From Methylococcaceae bacterium UBA6146 (GTDB lineage: Bacteria > Pseudomonadota > Gammaproteobacteria > Methylococcales > Methylomonadaceae): a DNA stretch of 64,000 bases. The notes beneath the pieces were generated by a model, which searched no databases, was not told where the DNA came from, and was given only the letters and a program-made list of their open reading frames with translations. Below are positions 26,315 to 33,896 of the stretch, one piece after another; positions within the stretch are counted from its first letter, which is position 1, and every line of letters starts with the position of its first letter. Where the stretch lies: the NCBI GenBank assembly GCA_002422395.1, contig DIUY01000001.1:62001-126000 (forward strand), in the 5' to 3' direction. A program made the translations under genes and the position numbers.

Positions 26315-27214
26315 TTAATTCAGTGATAATTCGGCCCGTAAGCGTGTAGCCATCAAATCGACGAATGATCGGATTTTGGCTGACGAGTGGCGGCCTTCGC
26401 GGTGCAGAATATGCACGGGAACCGGCGGGCTTTCAAAGTCGCCGAGCACGATTTTTAGTTTGCCGCTTTGTAACGGCGCGGCGATTTGATAATTCAGCAA
26501 GCGGGTGATGCCCAGTCCGGCCATGGCCGCGCTGGCCGCCGAGTCGTTGTCGCTGACACTCAATAATGGTTGCAATTTGACCATCTGCGCCTGTCCATCG
26601 TACTGAAAGCGCATTTCGTTGTTCGGGTTCAGGCCCCGCGCGAGGATGATTCGGTGCTTTAGTAAATCGTCCGGCATCTGCGGTATGCCATGTTCAGCCA
26701 GATAGTCAGGCGAGGCGCACAATACCCGTCTGACCGAGCCGACCCGTAGCGCCCGATACGACGAATCGGGTAATTCGGCGATGCGAACCGCCACATCCAC
26801 GCCTTCTTCCAGCATATTGACCACGCGGTCGACGAACAAGGCGTTGACTTCCACCATCGGATAGCGGCGTAAATACTCGACGATGCCCGGCATGATGAAC
26901 AAGCGCCCAAACAATACCGAGGCTGTGACGGTAAGTTGGCCGCGCGGCTCTGCGTTGATACCCAGCGCTGCGTCGTCGGCTTCGTCGGCCAAGGCAATGA
27001 TACGTTTGGCATCCTCGTAATACTTCTGACCGGCCTCGGTCATGCGCACATAGCGGGTGGTGCGGTTCAGCAACTTAACGCCCAAGCGTTCTTCCAAGGC
27101 CGCTACCGCCCGCGTTACGGCTGGCGGCGACATGTGTAATTTGCGCGCGCCGCCGGCAAAGCCTTCGGCTTCAACCACCGCCACATACACGCTCATCAAA
27201 TGCAATCTATCCAT
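26315..27214 (-). CDS. LysR-family transcriptional regulator
   Basis: A 299-aa LysR regulator. The N-terminal winged helix-turn-helix is typical (FAGGARKLHMSPPAVTRAVA, LEERLGVKLLNRTTRYVRMT), followed by the substrate-binding effector domain with GLGITRLLNYQIA near residue 215. I start at ATG 27214, with GTGGA 9 nt upstream. It is divergent from the AhpD-like/PNPOx-FNR/GST/NTF2 operon, which it probably controls. The effector is unknown. Confidence 0.87.
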   Translation of the reverse strand: MDRLHLMSVYVAVVEAEGFAGGARKLHMSPPAVTRAVAALEERLGVKLLNRTTRYVRMTEAGQKYYEDAKRIIALADEADDAALGINAEPRGQLTVTASVLFGRLFIMPGIVEYLRRYPMVEVNALFVDRVVNMLEEGVDVAVRIAELPDSSYRALRVGSVRRVLCASPDYLAEHGIPQMPDDLLKHRIILARGLNPNNEMRFQYDGQAQMVKLQPLLSVSDNDSAASAAMAGLGITRLLNYQIAAPLQSGKLKIVLGDFESPPVPVHILHREGRHSSAKIRSFVDLMATRLRAELSLN

Positions 27215-27287
27215 TTGTAATTCCACTAATCGGAATAGTTAATTGAATATTTTAGGTATTCTTTATTTTTTCGCAATAGATCACACT

Positions 27288-27319
27288 GTACCCGCCTGTT
27301 TAATTTCATTCAGGCGTAC
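27288..27319. promoter_or_regulatory. Operator-like inverted repeat in the LysR/AhpD-like intergenic region
   Basis: CGCCTG-N12-CAGGCG (27293-27298 and 27311-27316), flanked by GTA and TAC, lies 32 bp before the AhpD-like start codon. It could be a LysR or repressor operator or a leader hairpin. Confidence 0.35.
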
Positions 27320-27350
27320 GAAAACCCCTTTCATTTTTTGGAGAACACTC

Positions 27351-27896
27351 ATGAGCCGTATTACTACTGTCAGCAACGAAACCGCCAATATCGAACAACG
27401 CACCCTGTTCGAAGCCATTCAGGATCAATTGGGTATGGTGCCTAATTTCTTGCGGGTATTCGCCCATTCACCGGACGCCTTGAAAGCTTTCCTCGGCTTG
27501 CATCACATCGCCAATCACGGCTCGCTGGATGCCAGTACCCGCGAACGGATCGCTTTGGCGCTGGCACAGCAGAACCAATGCGCATACTGCCTGTCCGCCC
27601 ATACCGCCATCGGCCGCAAAGCCGGCTTGAACGGGGCGGAAATCGAAGCCAATCGGGCCGGTACCAGCCAGGACGCCAAGGCGGCGGTGGCGATCCATTT
27701 CGCTCGCGCCCTGGTCGAACACAAAGGCGAGGTGACCAATACCGAACTGCAAGCGATGCGTGACGCCGGCTTTAGCGAGGCCGACATCGTCGAGGTGATT
27801 ACTCACGTCGGCATGAATATCCTGACCAATATCTTGGGCAAAGCCAGCCGGGTTGACATCGACTTCCCAAAAGTCGAGTTAAAACAAGCCGCCTAA
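27351..27896 (+). CDS. AhpD-like carboxymuconolactone decarboxylase-family protein
   Basis: A 181-aa all-helical CMD/AhpD-family protein. The redox motif CAYC is present in QNQCAYCLSAHTAIGRKAGL, which with the following His gives the AhpD-type peroxidase/disulfide-reductase centre. It fits peroxidase-related enzymes that detoxify reactive or electrophilic compounds. Start ATG 27351 has GGAGA 6 nt upstream; the reading could extend upstream but without similarity. First gene of the operon facing the LysR gene; a second, diverged copy is at 37546-38127. Confidence 0.85.
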   Translation: MSRITTVSNETANIEQRTLFEAIQDQLGMVPNFLRVFAHSPDALKAFLGLHHIANHGSLDASTRERIALALAQQNQCAYCLSAHTAIGRKAGLNGAEIEANRAGTSQDAKAAVAIHFARALVEHKGEVTNTELQAMRDAGFSEADIVEVITHVGMNILTNILGKASRVDIDFPKVELKQAA

Positions 27897-28043
27897 ACCC
27901 TAACCGGGCGAAGCGCCGAGATGGCGTTTGGCCCGGACTATTGCGCTGAATGGAATAAGGTATTGCCAATTTTGGCTATTCAACACGACTAATGATTGTG
28001 CCAGAGTAGCCGTCAACATTTCACCCCGTCCGGAGTAAAGACC

Positions 28044-29333
28044 ATGGCCCGTGCGTTTGCCAAGATCAGCTTCACCCCCAACGTCCAAGCGGTACAAGCC
28101 GAAATGGGCAGTCGCACGGCCTATCGGACAGTCGAACTGGGCAAAGCCGAAGCGGTGGCGTTGAGCGAATTCGAACAAGGCTTTATCGCCGCACGCGACA
28201 GTTTTTATCAAGCCACCGTGAGTCAGAGCGGTTGGCCTTATGTGCAGCACCGCGGCGGCCCGGCGGGATTCCTGAAAATATTGGACGAACAAACCATCGG
28301 ATATGCCGATTTCAGCGGCAACCGCCAATACCTTTCGGTCGGCAATTTGCGCGGCGACGACCGGGTCAGCTTTCTGCTGATGGACTATCCGGGGCGGCAA
28401 CGCTTAAAAATTTGGGGTCGGGCACGGGTGGTGGACGAACGTTGCGAGCCGGCATTGCTAGCCAAGCTGGAACCACCCGACTTTCGCGGCCCAGTCGAGC
28501 GCGGCATCGTGATCCGAGTCGAAGCCTTTGATTGGAATTGCCCGAAATACATCACGCCACGGTACAGCCAACGTGAAGTCGAAACACTGTTGGAACAAAC
28601 TCGGCCTCAACAACAAACCAATCCGGTAGCACCGCAAGCACCCATCATTTTGGGAAATGGTGTGTTGCCCTTGACCATCAGCGGAGTTCGTCAGTTGACG
28701 CCGCGCATTCGCGCTTATGAACTGCGCCATGCCGATGGCGAGTCGCTGCCGATATACCAAGCCGGAACCCATATTCGTGTACCGATCGCGCTGCCAGACG
28801 GTAGCGTTACCAGTCGTACTTATTCGCTGACCGACGCGCCGGACGCTCCAGATTGCTACCACATCGCGGTGTTGCGGGTCGACGACGGCGATGGCGGCTC
28901 GTCCGCATTACACGACGGCTGGCAAATTGGCACCCGCATCAACGTCGAAGCACCGGAAAACTATTTTCCATTGCACGATGATGACCGCCCGGCATTATTG
29001 ATCGCCGGGGGTATCGGTATCACCCCCATCAAAGCCATGGCCGAAACCTTGGCCGCACGGGGTACGCAATTTCAACTGCATTACACCGGCCGCACGTCGC
29101 TGGACATGGCTTTTGTCAAATACTTGCAGCGGCAGTTTTATGATCGATGCCGGTTTTACTTCAGTCAAACGCAAAACCCTACCCGATTGGACGTCCCTGC
29201 GTTACTCGGTCGCGCATCCGCCGATACCGTCATTTACGTCTGCGGCCCAACTCGCCTGATCGACAACGTACGCCAAACCGCCCGCCAGCTCGGTATCGCC
29301 GACGAACGGGTACAATTTGAAAGTTTCAGTTAA
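28044..29333 (+). CDS. Fusion of PNPOx-like flavin domain and FAD/NAD(P) ferredoxin-reductase domain
   Basis: A 429-aa two-domain protein. Residues ~1-190 are a split-barrel PNPOx-like FMN domain (SEFEQGFIAARDSFYQATVS, GFLKILDEQTIGYADFSGN). Residues ~215-425 are a ferredoxin-reductase-type module: FAD motif RTYSLTDAP, NAD(P) motif LLIAGGIGITPIKAMAE and YVCGPTRLIDNV. The C-terminal 2Fe-2S domain of phthalate-dioxygenase-like reductases is absent; the protein stops just after QFESFS. It could move electrons from NAD(P)H through FAD to FMN in one chain, for reduction of quinones, nitro or other electrophiles (inference). Start ATG 28044 follows GGAGTAAAG. GST follows in 16 bp. Confidence 0.82.
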   Translation: MARAFAKISFTPNVQAVQAEMGSRTAYRTVELGKAEAVALSEFEQGFIAARDSFYQATVSQSGWPYVQHRGGPAGFLKILDEQTIGYADFSGNRQYLSVGNLRGDDRVSFLLMDYPGRQRLKIWGRARVVDERCEPALLAKLEPPDFRGPVERGIVIRVEAFDWNCPKYITPRYSQREVETLLEQTRPQQQTNPVAPQAPIILGNGVLPLTISGVRQLTPRIRAYELRHADGESLPIYQAGTHIRVPIALPDGSVTSRTYSLTDAPDAPDCYHIAVLRVDDGDGGSSALHDGWQIGTRINVEAPENYFPLHDDDRPALLIAGGIGITPIKAMAETLAARGTQFQLHYTGRTSLDMAFVKYLQRQFYDRCRFYFSQTQNPTRLDVPALLGRASADTVIYVCGPTRLIDNVRQTARQLGIADERVQFESFS

Positions 29334-29348
29334 CCTAAGGAGTCCAAC

Positions 29349-29954
29349 ATGATCACCTTGTACGACATGCCGCTATCCGGCAATTGCCACAAAGTCCGTT
29401 TATTGCTCAGTTTGCTGGCGTTGCCCTATCAAATCCAAGCCGTGGATTTACGCGGCGGCGAGCAGCGCGGCCCCGACCATTTGCAGCGCAACCCGTTCGG
29501 CCAGGTGCCGGTGCTGGATGACGACGGCCTAATCATTCGCGACAGCCAGGCCATTTTGGTGTATCTGGCCAAACGCTACGGTGGCGAATCGTGGTGGCCC
29601 GACGACGCCTACCCACTGGCGCAAATCGCCGCCTGGCTATCGACCGCCGCCAATGAAATCTTCAACGGTCCTGCCAAGCTGCGGGTGCATCACAAATTCG
29701 GCAGTCCTATCGATACGGCAGCGGCAGGGCAAACCGCCGACAAAGTGCTGGGCATTATCGACCGCCATCTGGAGAGCCGCGATTGGCTGGTCGGCGAGCA
29801 CGTTTCCATCGCCGACATTGCCGTTTATCCCTATTTGGCGCTGGCACCGGAAGGCGGTTTGGACATAGGCGCCTACCCCAACATCATCGCTTGGTTCCAA
29901 CGCATTCGATCACTGCCCGGTTATGTGGCCATGCCCGGCATGTGGCAAGAATAA
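29349..29954 (+). CDS. Glutathione S-transferase
   Basis: A 201-aa GST. The thioredoxin-fold N-terminal domain (MITLYDMPLSGNCHKVRLLL) has the SGNCHKVR active-site turn and the glutathione-binding cis-Pro segment FGQVPVLDDDGLIIRDSQAI. The helical C-terminal domain contains the N-capping segment SIADIAVYPYLAL. Together with the AhpD-like and PNPOx-FNR genes it suggests detoxification of an electrophile. AAGGAG precedes the ATG. Confidence 0.87.
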   Translation: MITLYDMPLSGNCHKVRLLLSLLALPYQIQAVDLRGGEQRGPDHLQRNPFGQVPVLDDDGLIIRDSQAILVYLAKRYGGESWWPDDAYPLAQIAAWLSTAANEIFNGPAKLRVHHKFGSPIDTAAAGQTADKVLGIIDRHLESRDWLVGEHVSIADIAVYPYLALAPEGGLDIGAYPNIIAWFQRIRSLPGYVAMPGMWQE

Positions 29955-29984
29955 ATCCATTCCTTTTCATCACGGAGAAATACC

Positions 29985-30458
29985 ATGACCCAAGAAATCA
30001 AAGCCCCCGTTCCGCCCTTTACCTTGGATACCGCCGCGCAAAAAGTGCGCATGGCCGAAGACGCCTGGAACTCGCGCGACCCGGACCGCGTTGCGCTGGT
30101 CTATACCGAAGACACTCTGTGGCGTAACCGCGCCGAATTTCCACAGGGTCGCGACCAAGTCCGCCAGTTTTTGCAACGCAAATGGGCCAAGGAATTGGAT
30201 TACCGTTTGATCAAGGAATTGTGGGCGTTCACCGACAACCGCATCGCCGTGCGCTTTGCCTACGAATGGCGCGACGATTCTGGCCAGTGGTTCCGCAGTT
30301 ACGGCAACGAGAACTGGGAATTCAACCCGCAAGGCTTCATGCAGCGGCGCTTTGCCAGTATCAACGATTTGCCGATCAAGGAAGAACAGCGTTTGTTCCA
30401 CTGGCCGTTGGGCCGTCGTCCCGACGATCACGCCAGTTTGAACGATTTAGGGTTGTAA
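29985..30458 (+). CDS. DUF1348/NTF2-like protein
   Basis: A 157-aa protein of the nuclear-transport-factor-2-like DUF1348 family. It is recognised by AEDAWNSRDPDRVALVYTED, WRNRAEFPQGRDQVRQFL and YEWRDDSGQWFRSYGNENW. The fold is a cone-shaped barrel with a pocket; the family has no established reaction. Last gene of the LysR-linked operon, 30 bp after GST, with CGGAGAAA upstream of ATG. The 267 bp after it hold no gene until the ECF promoter. Confidence 0.82.
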   Translation: MTQEIKAPVPPFTLDTAAQKVRMAEDAWNSRDPDRVALVYTEDTLWRNRAEFPQGRDQVRQFLQRKWAKELDYRLIKELWAFTDNRIAVRFAYEWRDDSGQWFRSYGNENWEFNPQGFMQRRFASINDLPIKEEQRLFHWPLGRRPDDHASLNDLGL

Positions 30459-30656
30459 ACAACAGTTTGGCATCCCTGTAAAAATCCTGACGGGATTGCC
30501 TGCGGCATTCGTGACCAGAAAGCACGCAGGCAAAACTGCTTCGGGCATTGAAACCGGACAGTTGGGTATTTTTAATTGAAAATTTGTAACGCCATCACTC
30601 AACCAACCTTATCGATTATCGTAAGACCCCACCATTGATTTTCTCGATTACAGAAT

Positions 30657-30688
30657 ATTTTTGTAAGGTTTGATCCTCTCCTAACGAC
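30657..30688 (+). promoter_or_regulatory. Predicted ECF-sigma promoter upstream of pit remnant-arsM-sigma
   Basis: TTTTGTAAGG (30657-30666 region) is followed after 16 nt by CGACT. The same motif recurs at two other places in the island (33830-33860 minus, 33897-33926 plus), each upstream of a gene. Transcription would start about 30 bp before the ATG at 30726. The operon ends with an ECF sigma and its anti-sigma, so autoregulation is likely. Confidence 0.6.
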
Positions 30689-30725
30689 TTAGAACAACTA
30701 GTCGACCCAATCCAGGAGATTTCTC

Positions 30726-31053
30726 ATGCTCACCAGCATTTTATTTATCAGCGTTTGCTTTTTGGCCTATGCTAACGGTGGCAATAAGCCATAAAATCAC
30801 CACCATCACGCACGATCAGGGACTATCGGCCAATCTAGTCACCGCATTGTTGGTGATTTTCGCCAGTAAATTTGGCATGGCGGTCTCGACGACCCATGTA
30901 TCGGTCGGTTCATTATTCGGCATCGGCTTGGTCAGCGGCAAAGCCAATACCGGGGTAATCGCATCCATTGCCTTATCCTGGCTGTTGACTTTGCCGTGCG
31001 CGGCTATCTGTTCTGCCGTAATCTATTCTGCCGTTGCCACTAATCTTCAATAA
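30726..31053 (+). pseudogene. PiT-family phosphate permease with large internal deletion
   Basis: The first 19 codons (MLTSILFISVCFLAYANGG) are the start of a PiT inorganic phosphate transporter, with a good AGGAG ribosome site, but the frame then stops at TAA. In the adjacent frame the family's C-terminus follows at once: SHKITTITHDQGLSANLVTA, then MAVSTTHVSVGSLFGIGL. Most of the protein between these two ends is deleted, at about 30770. It cannot transport. Its promoter and leader remain and probably now serve arsM and the sigma gene. Confidence 0.8.
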
Positions 31054-31072
31054 TAAAAACACGAGAAATCCC

Positions 31073-32116
31073 ATGACTACCCGTATCGAAATCAGTGAAT
31101 CAGTCCGCCATTATTATGGCCAGGTATTGCAATCCAGCGAGGACCTGAAAACCAGCGCCTGTTGCAGCATCGACGCCATGCCAAGCTATTTAAAAGCGCT
31201 GCTGGCAGGATTACATCCCGAAGTGCTGGAACGGTTTTACGGCTGCGGTTCACCCTTGCCGCCCGTGTTGACAGGTAAAACGGTGCTGGATTTGGGCTGC
31301 GGAACGGGCCGAGACTGTTATCTGTTGTCGAAACTGGTCGGACCGACAGGCCGGGTGATCGGCGTGGATATGACCCCGGAGCAACTGGAAGTCGCCGTGC
31401 GCCATCGTGATTGGCATACCGAACGCTTTGGTTTTTCTAATGTTGAATTCCTGCATGGCCATATCGAAAACCTGCACACAGTCGGCATTGCCGATAACAG
31501 CATCGACGTGGTGGTTTCCAATTGCGTGATCAACTTGTCGCCGGAAAAGCCCCGCGTACTGGCGGAAATCTTCCGGGTGTTGAAGCCGGGCGGTGAACTG
31601 TATTTTTCCGACGTATTCGCCGACCGCCGCATACCCGCCGGACTGCGCCAAGACCCGGTATTGTTAGGCGAGTGTTTGGGCGGGGCCTTGTATTGGGAAG
31701 ACTTCCGGCGCATTTTACAGGACTTAGGCTGCCCCGATGTCCGCAAGGTCAAGCAAAATGCCATCAGCATCGACGACCCCGACGTGTTCGCCAAAATCGG
31801 CATGGTCAAGTTCGAATCCGTGACGGTACGCGCCTTCAAAATGCCTTTGGAAGACCGTTGCGAAGACTTCGGCCAGGTCGCCGTCTATTTAGGCTCTATC
31901 GACCAACACCCGCACAGTTTTGATCTGGACGACCATCATCATTTCGAAACCGGCCGACCGTTAAGGGTCTGCGGCAACACCGCCGACATGCTGGCTCTCA
32001 GCCGCTACAGCACTCACTTTCAAGTGTTGGGCGACAAATCCCGGCATTTCGGCTTGTTCGATTGCTCACCGGGACCCGGTAGCGAATCGGCCAAGGCCGA
32101 TAGCGCATGTTGCTGA
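31073..32116 (+). CDS. arsM: Arsenite S-adenosylmethionine methyltransferase
   Basis: A 347-aa ArsM-type methyltransferase that methylates As(III) in the cytoplasm. SAM motif I is TVLDLGCGTGRDCYLLSKLV; family motifs include VIGVDMTPEQLEVA, VVVSNCVINLSPEKPRVLAE and FRVLKPGGELYFSDVFADRR. Conserved arsenic-binding Cys candidates are Cys30/31 (TSACCS), the Cys of SNCVINL and the Cys of LLGECLGGALY. An additional ~90-residue C-terminal part ends in SACC, a possible metal-binding tail. Start ATG 31073 is chosen because upstream residues belong to the pit remnant. No arsR, arsB or arsC is nearby. Its stop lies close to or within the sigma gene start. Confidence 0.87.
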   Translation: MTTRIEISESVRHYYGQVLQSSEDLKTSACCSIDAMPSYLKALLAGLHPEVLERFYGCGSPLPPVLTGKTVLDLGCGTGRDCYLLSKLVGPTGRVIGVDMTPEQLEVAVRHRDWHTERFGFSNVEFLHGHIENLHTVGIADNSIDVVVSNCVINLSPEKPRVLAEIFRVLKPGGELYFSDVFADRRIPAGLRQDPVLLGECLGGALYWEDFRRILQDLGCPDVRKVKQNAISIDDPDVFAKIGMVKFESVTVRAFKMPLEDRCEDFGQVAVYLGSIDQHPHSFDLDDHHHFETGRPLRVCGNTADMLALSRYSTHFQVLGDKSRHFGLFDCSPGPGSESAKADSACC

Positions 32117-32124
32117 GCGCCGCC

Positions 32125-32730
32125 ATGGATACACCCAATCAATTGGGCGAAGCCCTGCTGGCCGAACATCGGCCAGTGCTGTTTCGCTATGCCTTGCTGC
32201 AACTGAAGGATAACGAGCTGGCCGACGACGCCGTGCAGGAAACCTTACTGGCCGCTTGGCAATCCTCGGCAAACTTCGAAGGCAAGGCTGGGTTACGCAC
32301 CTGGCTCATCGGCATTTTGAAACACAAAATTGCCGACCACTGGCGGCGCAGCGCCCGTGAAGTCGTCACCGCTGAGTTCGATCAAATCGATAACGGCGAA
32401 GGCGAAGCAGACGAAGACGCTTTTTTCATGAGCAACGGCCACTGGAACGGCGGCCCCTCTACCTGGAACGATCCCGAAGCGGCGCTGAAGCAACAAGAAT
32501 TCTGGGCCATCTATGAAACTTGCCAAAACAATCTACCGCCGAAAATGGCCAAGGTATTCATGTTGCGCGAACTGGTGGGTCTGGAAGCCGAGGAAGTGTG
32601 CCGGGAAACTGGCTTAAGCGACGCCAATTACTGGGTCACCATGCACCGCGCCCGGTTGCGGTTGCGTGAATGCCTGGAAATCCGCTGGTTCAATCAATCG
32701 AAAACCAAAAAGGAGAATAATCATGCGTAG
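32125..32730 (+). CDS. ECF-type RNA polymerase sigma factor
   Basis: A ~201-aa sigma-70-family factor of the extracytoplasmic-function type. Region 2 is visible in FRYALLQLKDNELADDAVQE and AGLRTWLIGILKHKIADHWR; region 4 in LPPKMAKVFMLRELVGLEAE and the recognition helix SDANYWVTMHRARLRLRECL. A longer-than-usual acidic/Trp-containing linker lies between them. ATG 32125 is preferred; ATG 32107, overlapping the arsM stop, is possible. The anti-sigma start overlaps its end by 8 bp. Its likely targets carry TTTTGTAAGG-N15/16-CGAC. Confidence 0.87.
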   Translation: MDTPNQLGEALLAEHRPVLFRYALLQLKDNELADDAVQETLLAAWQSSANFEGKAGLRTWLIGILKHKIADHWRRSAREVVTAEFDQIDNGEGEADEDAFFMSNGHWNGGPSTWNDPEAALKQQEFWAIYETCQNNLPPKMAKVFMLRELVGLEAEEVCRETGLSDANYWVTMHRARLRLRECLEIRWFNQSKTKKENNHA

Positions 32731-32923
32731 TTGTCGCGATATTACCGCCCTGGTGTCACAGGGCTTGGACAAGAAACTCAGCGTTAGCGAACGCCTGGCG
32801 ATTGGGTTGCATGTGATGATGTGTTCCCGCTGCCGTAACTTCCAGAATCAATCCCAGTTCATCCGCAAAGCCGCGCATCGTTATACAGAGCAATTACAGA
32901 ATCGTTTGGATAAAAAATCGTAG
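32723..32923 (+). CDS. Zinc-finger (ZAS-type) anti-sigma factor, short
   Basis: A 66-aa zf-HC2 protein: MRSCRDITALVSQGLDKKLS, then HVMMCSRCRNF giving the HxxxCxxC zinc motif. It has no membrane segment, so it would be a soluble, cytoplasmic anti-sigma responding to redox or thiol-reactive metal, as ZAS proteins do (family knowledge). ATG 32723 has AGGAG 8 nt upstream and overlaps the sigma gene end, the usual translational coupling. Confidence 0.82.
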   Translation: MRSCRDITALVSQGLDKKLSVSERLAIGLHVMMCSRCRNFQNQSQFIRKAAHRYTEQLQNRLDKKS

Positions 32924-32949
32924 CGCATTTAACGGTGGGCAACGGAGTC

Positions 32950-33030
32950 GTTTTGGAGTCTACGCTAACCTGTCCAGAATGCGGCACAGGAAAACCGGGG
33001 TCATGCCCGGCAATGCCTGTGAACAACTCC
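32950..33030 (+). pseudogene. Remnant of a GDCCVxC-type Cys-rich small protein
   Basis: VLESTLTCPECGTG (32950-32991) matches the N-terminus of small GDCCVxC-domain proteins, and in the -1 frame KTGVMPGNACEQL continues the family's KTETMPTDAC-like segment. The GDCCVxC motif itself is gone. The family is often linked to heavy-metal loci. The remnant follows the anti-sigma gene by 26 bp, so it may once have ended that operon. Identification rests on two short matches. Confidence 0.45.
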
Positions 33031-33063
33031 GTCCCGCTTCCATGGCTTTCCATGCCATTCCTG

Positions 33064-33672
33064 TCAAGACACTTTTTCGCCACGGCTTAACTCTTTGTCC
33101 AAACCGGGACGTTTCTTAATTTCATGGCAGAGTTTTTCAATCACCCGCCTTACCTGATGTTTGTCGCGGGCATCAAGACGCATAATTGCGCAAGGAAAGC
33201 CGTTTTTGCGTAAGTAGCCGTGGTATTCAATTAAATTAGTTTCCGTGTTGTTATCATCGTAATGGGTGATGGCGATAATGGCAGGATGTTTTTTTAAATA
33301 CCCATGATGACGTTGAAGAAAATAATCGACTTCGGTTAAAGGCTCCGGGTAGCCATTATCAATCATGACAATCATGCCGGCCGCCCCTTTACTGACAATT
33401 TCCGCCATGAATTCAAAACGCCGTTGGCCGGGTGTGCCGTAGATATGCACTTTGGTGGTATCAATATTGACGACACCGTAATCCATGGCGACGGTGGTGG
33501 TGTCTTTGCGATACAAAGCATCCTGTTCGGTGGCTTTGGCCTCAGACTTAACGACTTGGATTTCACTAACGGCTGAAATTGCCGTCGTTTTTCCTGAGCC
33601 GACATTTCCGACAATGAGAATTTTCAGCGCATCATTAGCCGATGGGCGCTGTACGTTAGTGGAATAATTCAT
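33064..33672 (-). CDS. Ras-like small GTPase (MglA/CvnD-like)
   Basis: A 202-aa single-domain P-loop GTPase. The P-loop is IVGNVGSGKTTAISAV (residues ~20-35), the switch I region contains DTTTVAMDYGVV, the G3 motif is YGTPGQRRF (DxxGQ-like, with Gly for Asp), and the base-recognition motif is THYD in place of NKxD. Bacterial relatives act as polarity or signalling switches with roadblock-type partners; none is encoded here. I start at ATG 33672, with AAGGGG upstream. An ECF-type promoter on the same strand lies at 33830-33860, so it seems part of the sigma regulon. Nucleotide preference and partner are unknown. Confidence 0.78.
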   Translation of the reverse strand: MNYSTNVQRPSANDALKILIVGNVGSGKTTAISAVSEIQVVKSEAKATEQDALYRKDTTTVAMDYGVVNIDTTKVHIYGTPGQRRFEFMAEIVSKGAAGMIVMIDNGYPEPLTEVDYFLQRHHGYLKKHPAIIAITHYDDNNTETNLIEYHGYLRKNGFPCAIMRLDARDKHQVRRVIEKLCHEIKKRPGLDKELSRGEKVS

Positions 33673-33746
33673 TGTAATCCCCTTAAGTTGATGGTGGTCT
33701 GATGATAGCCAAGATGACATAAGTACACGGGCAAAATTTCGGTATG

Positions 33747-33779
33747 ACGACTGCGCGTCCTTTAAGGACGGGCAGTCGT
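33747..33779. repeat. Strong hairpin in the GTPase gene leader
   Basis: ACGACTGC / GCAGTCGT (8 bp) plus CGTCC / GGACG (5 bp) with one G-G mismatch and a TTTAA loop. It lies between the predicted promoter and the GTPase ribosome site, in the transcribed leader. No T-tract follows. Candidate attenuator, mRNA-stability element or REP-like palindrome. Confidence 0.55.
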
Positions 33780-33829
33780 TTAACTGTCCAAAAGCTTTTA
33801 TGCTACTACTTAGCAAGCTGTTCCTACTG

Positions 33830-33860
33830 TGTCGTCAACACAGGAAGATCCCTTACAAAA
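33830..33860 (-). promoter_or_regulatory. Predicted ECF-sigma promoter of the GTPase gene
   Basis: On the minus strand TTTTGTAAGG (33860-33851) is followed after 16 nt by CGACA (33834-33830). With the divergent bufA-like promoter it forms a 12-bp inverted repeat, CCTTACAAAATT...AATTTTGTAAGG, because the two -35 elements point apart. The predicted leader is about 150 nt. Confidence 0.55.
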
Positions 33861-33896
33861 TTGTTTTGCTTCGGACGAGGCTGATGCTCAAAAAAA

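Noticed and set aside
33673..33816. N-terminal extension of the GTPase up to 33816
   Set aside because: It runs through the strong hairpin, has no ribosome site or similarity, and ATG 33672 has AAGGGG upstream.
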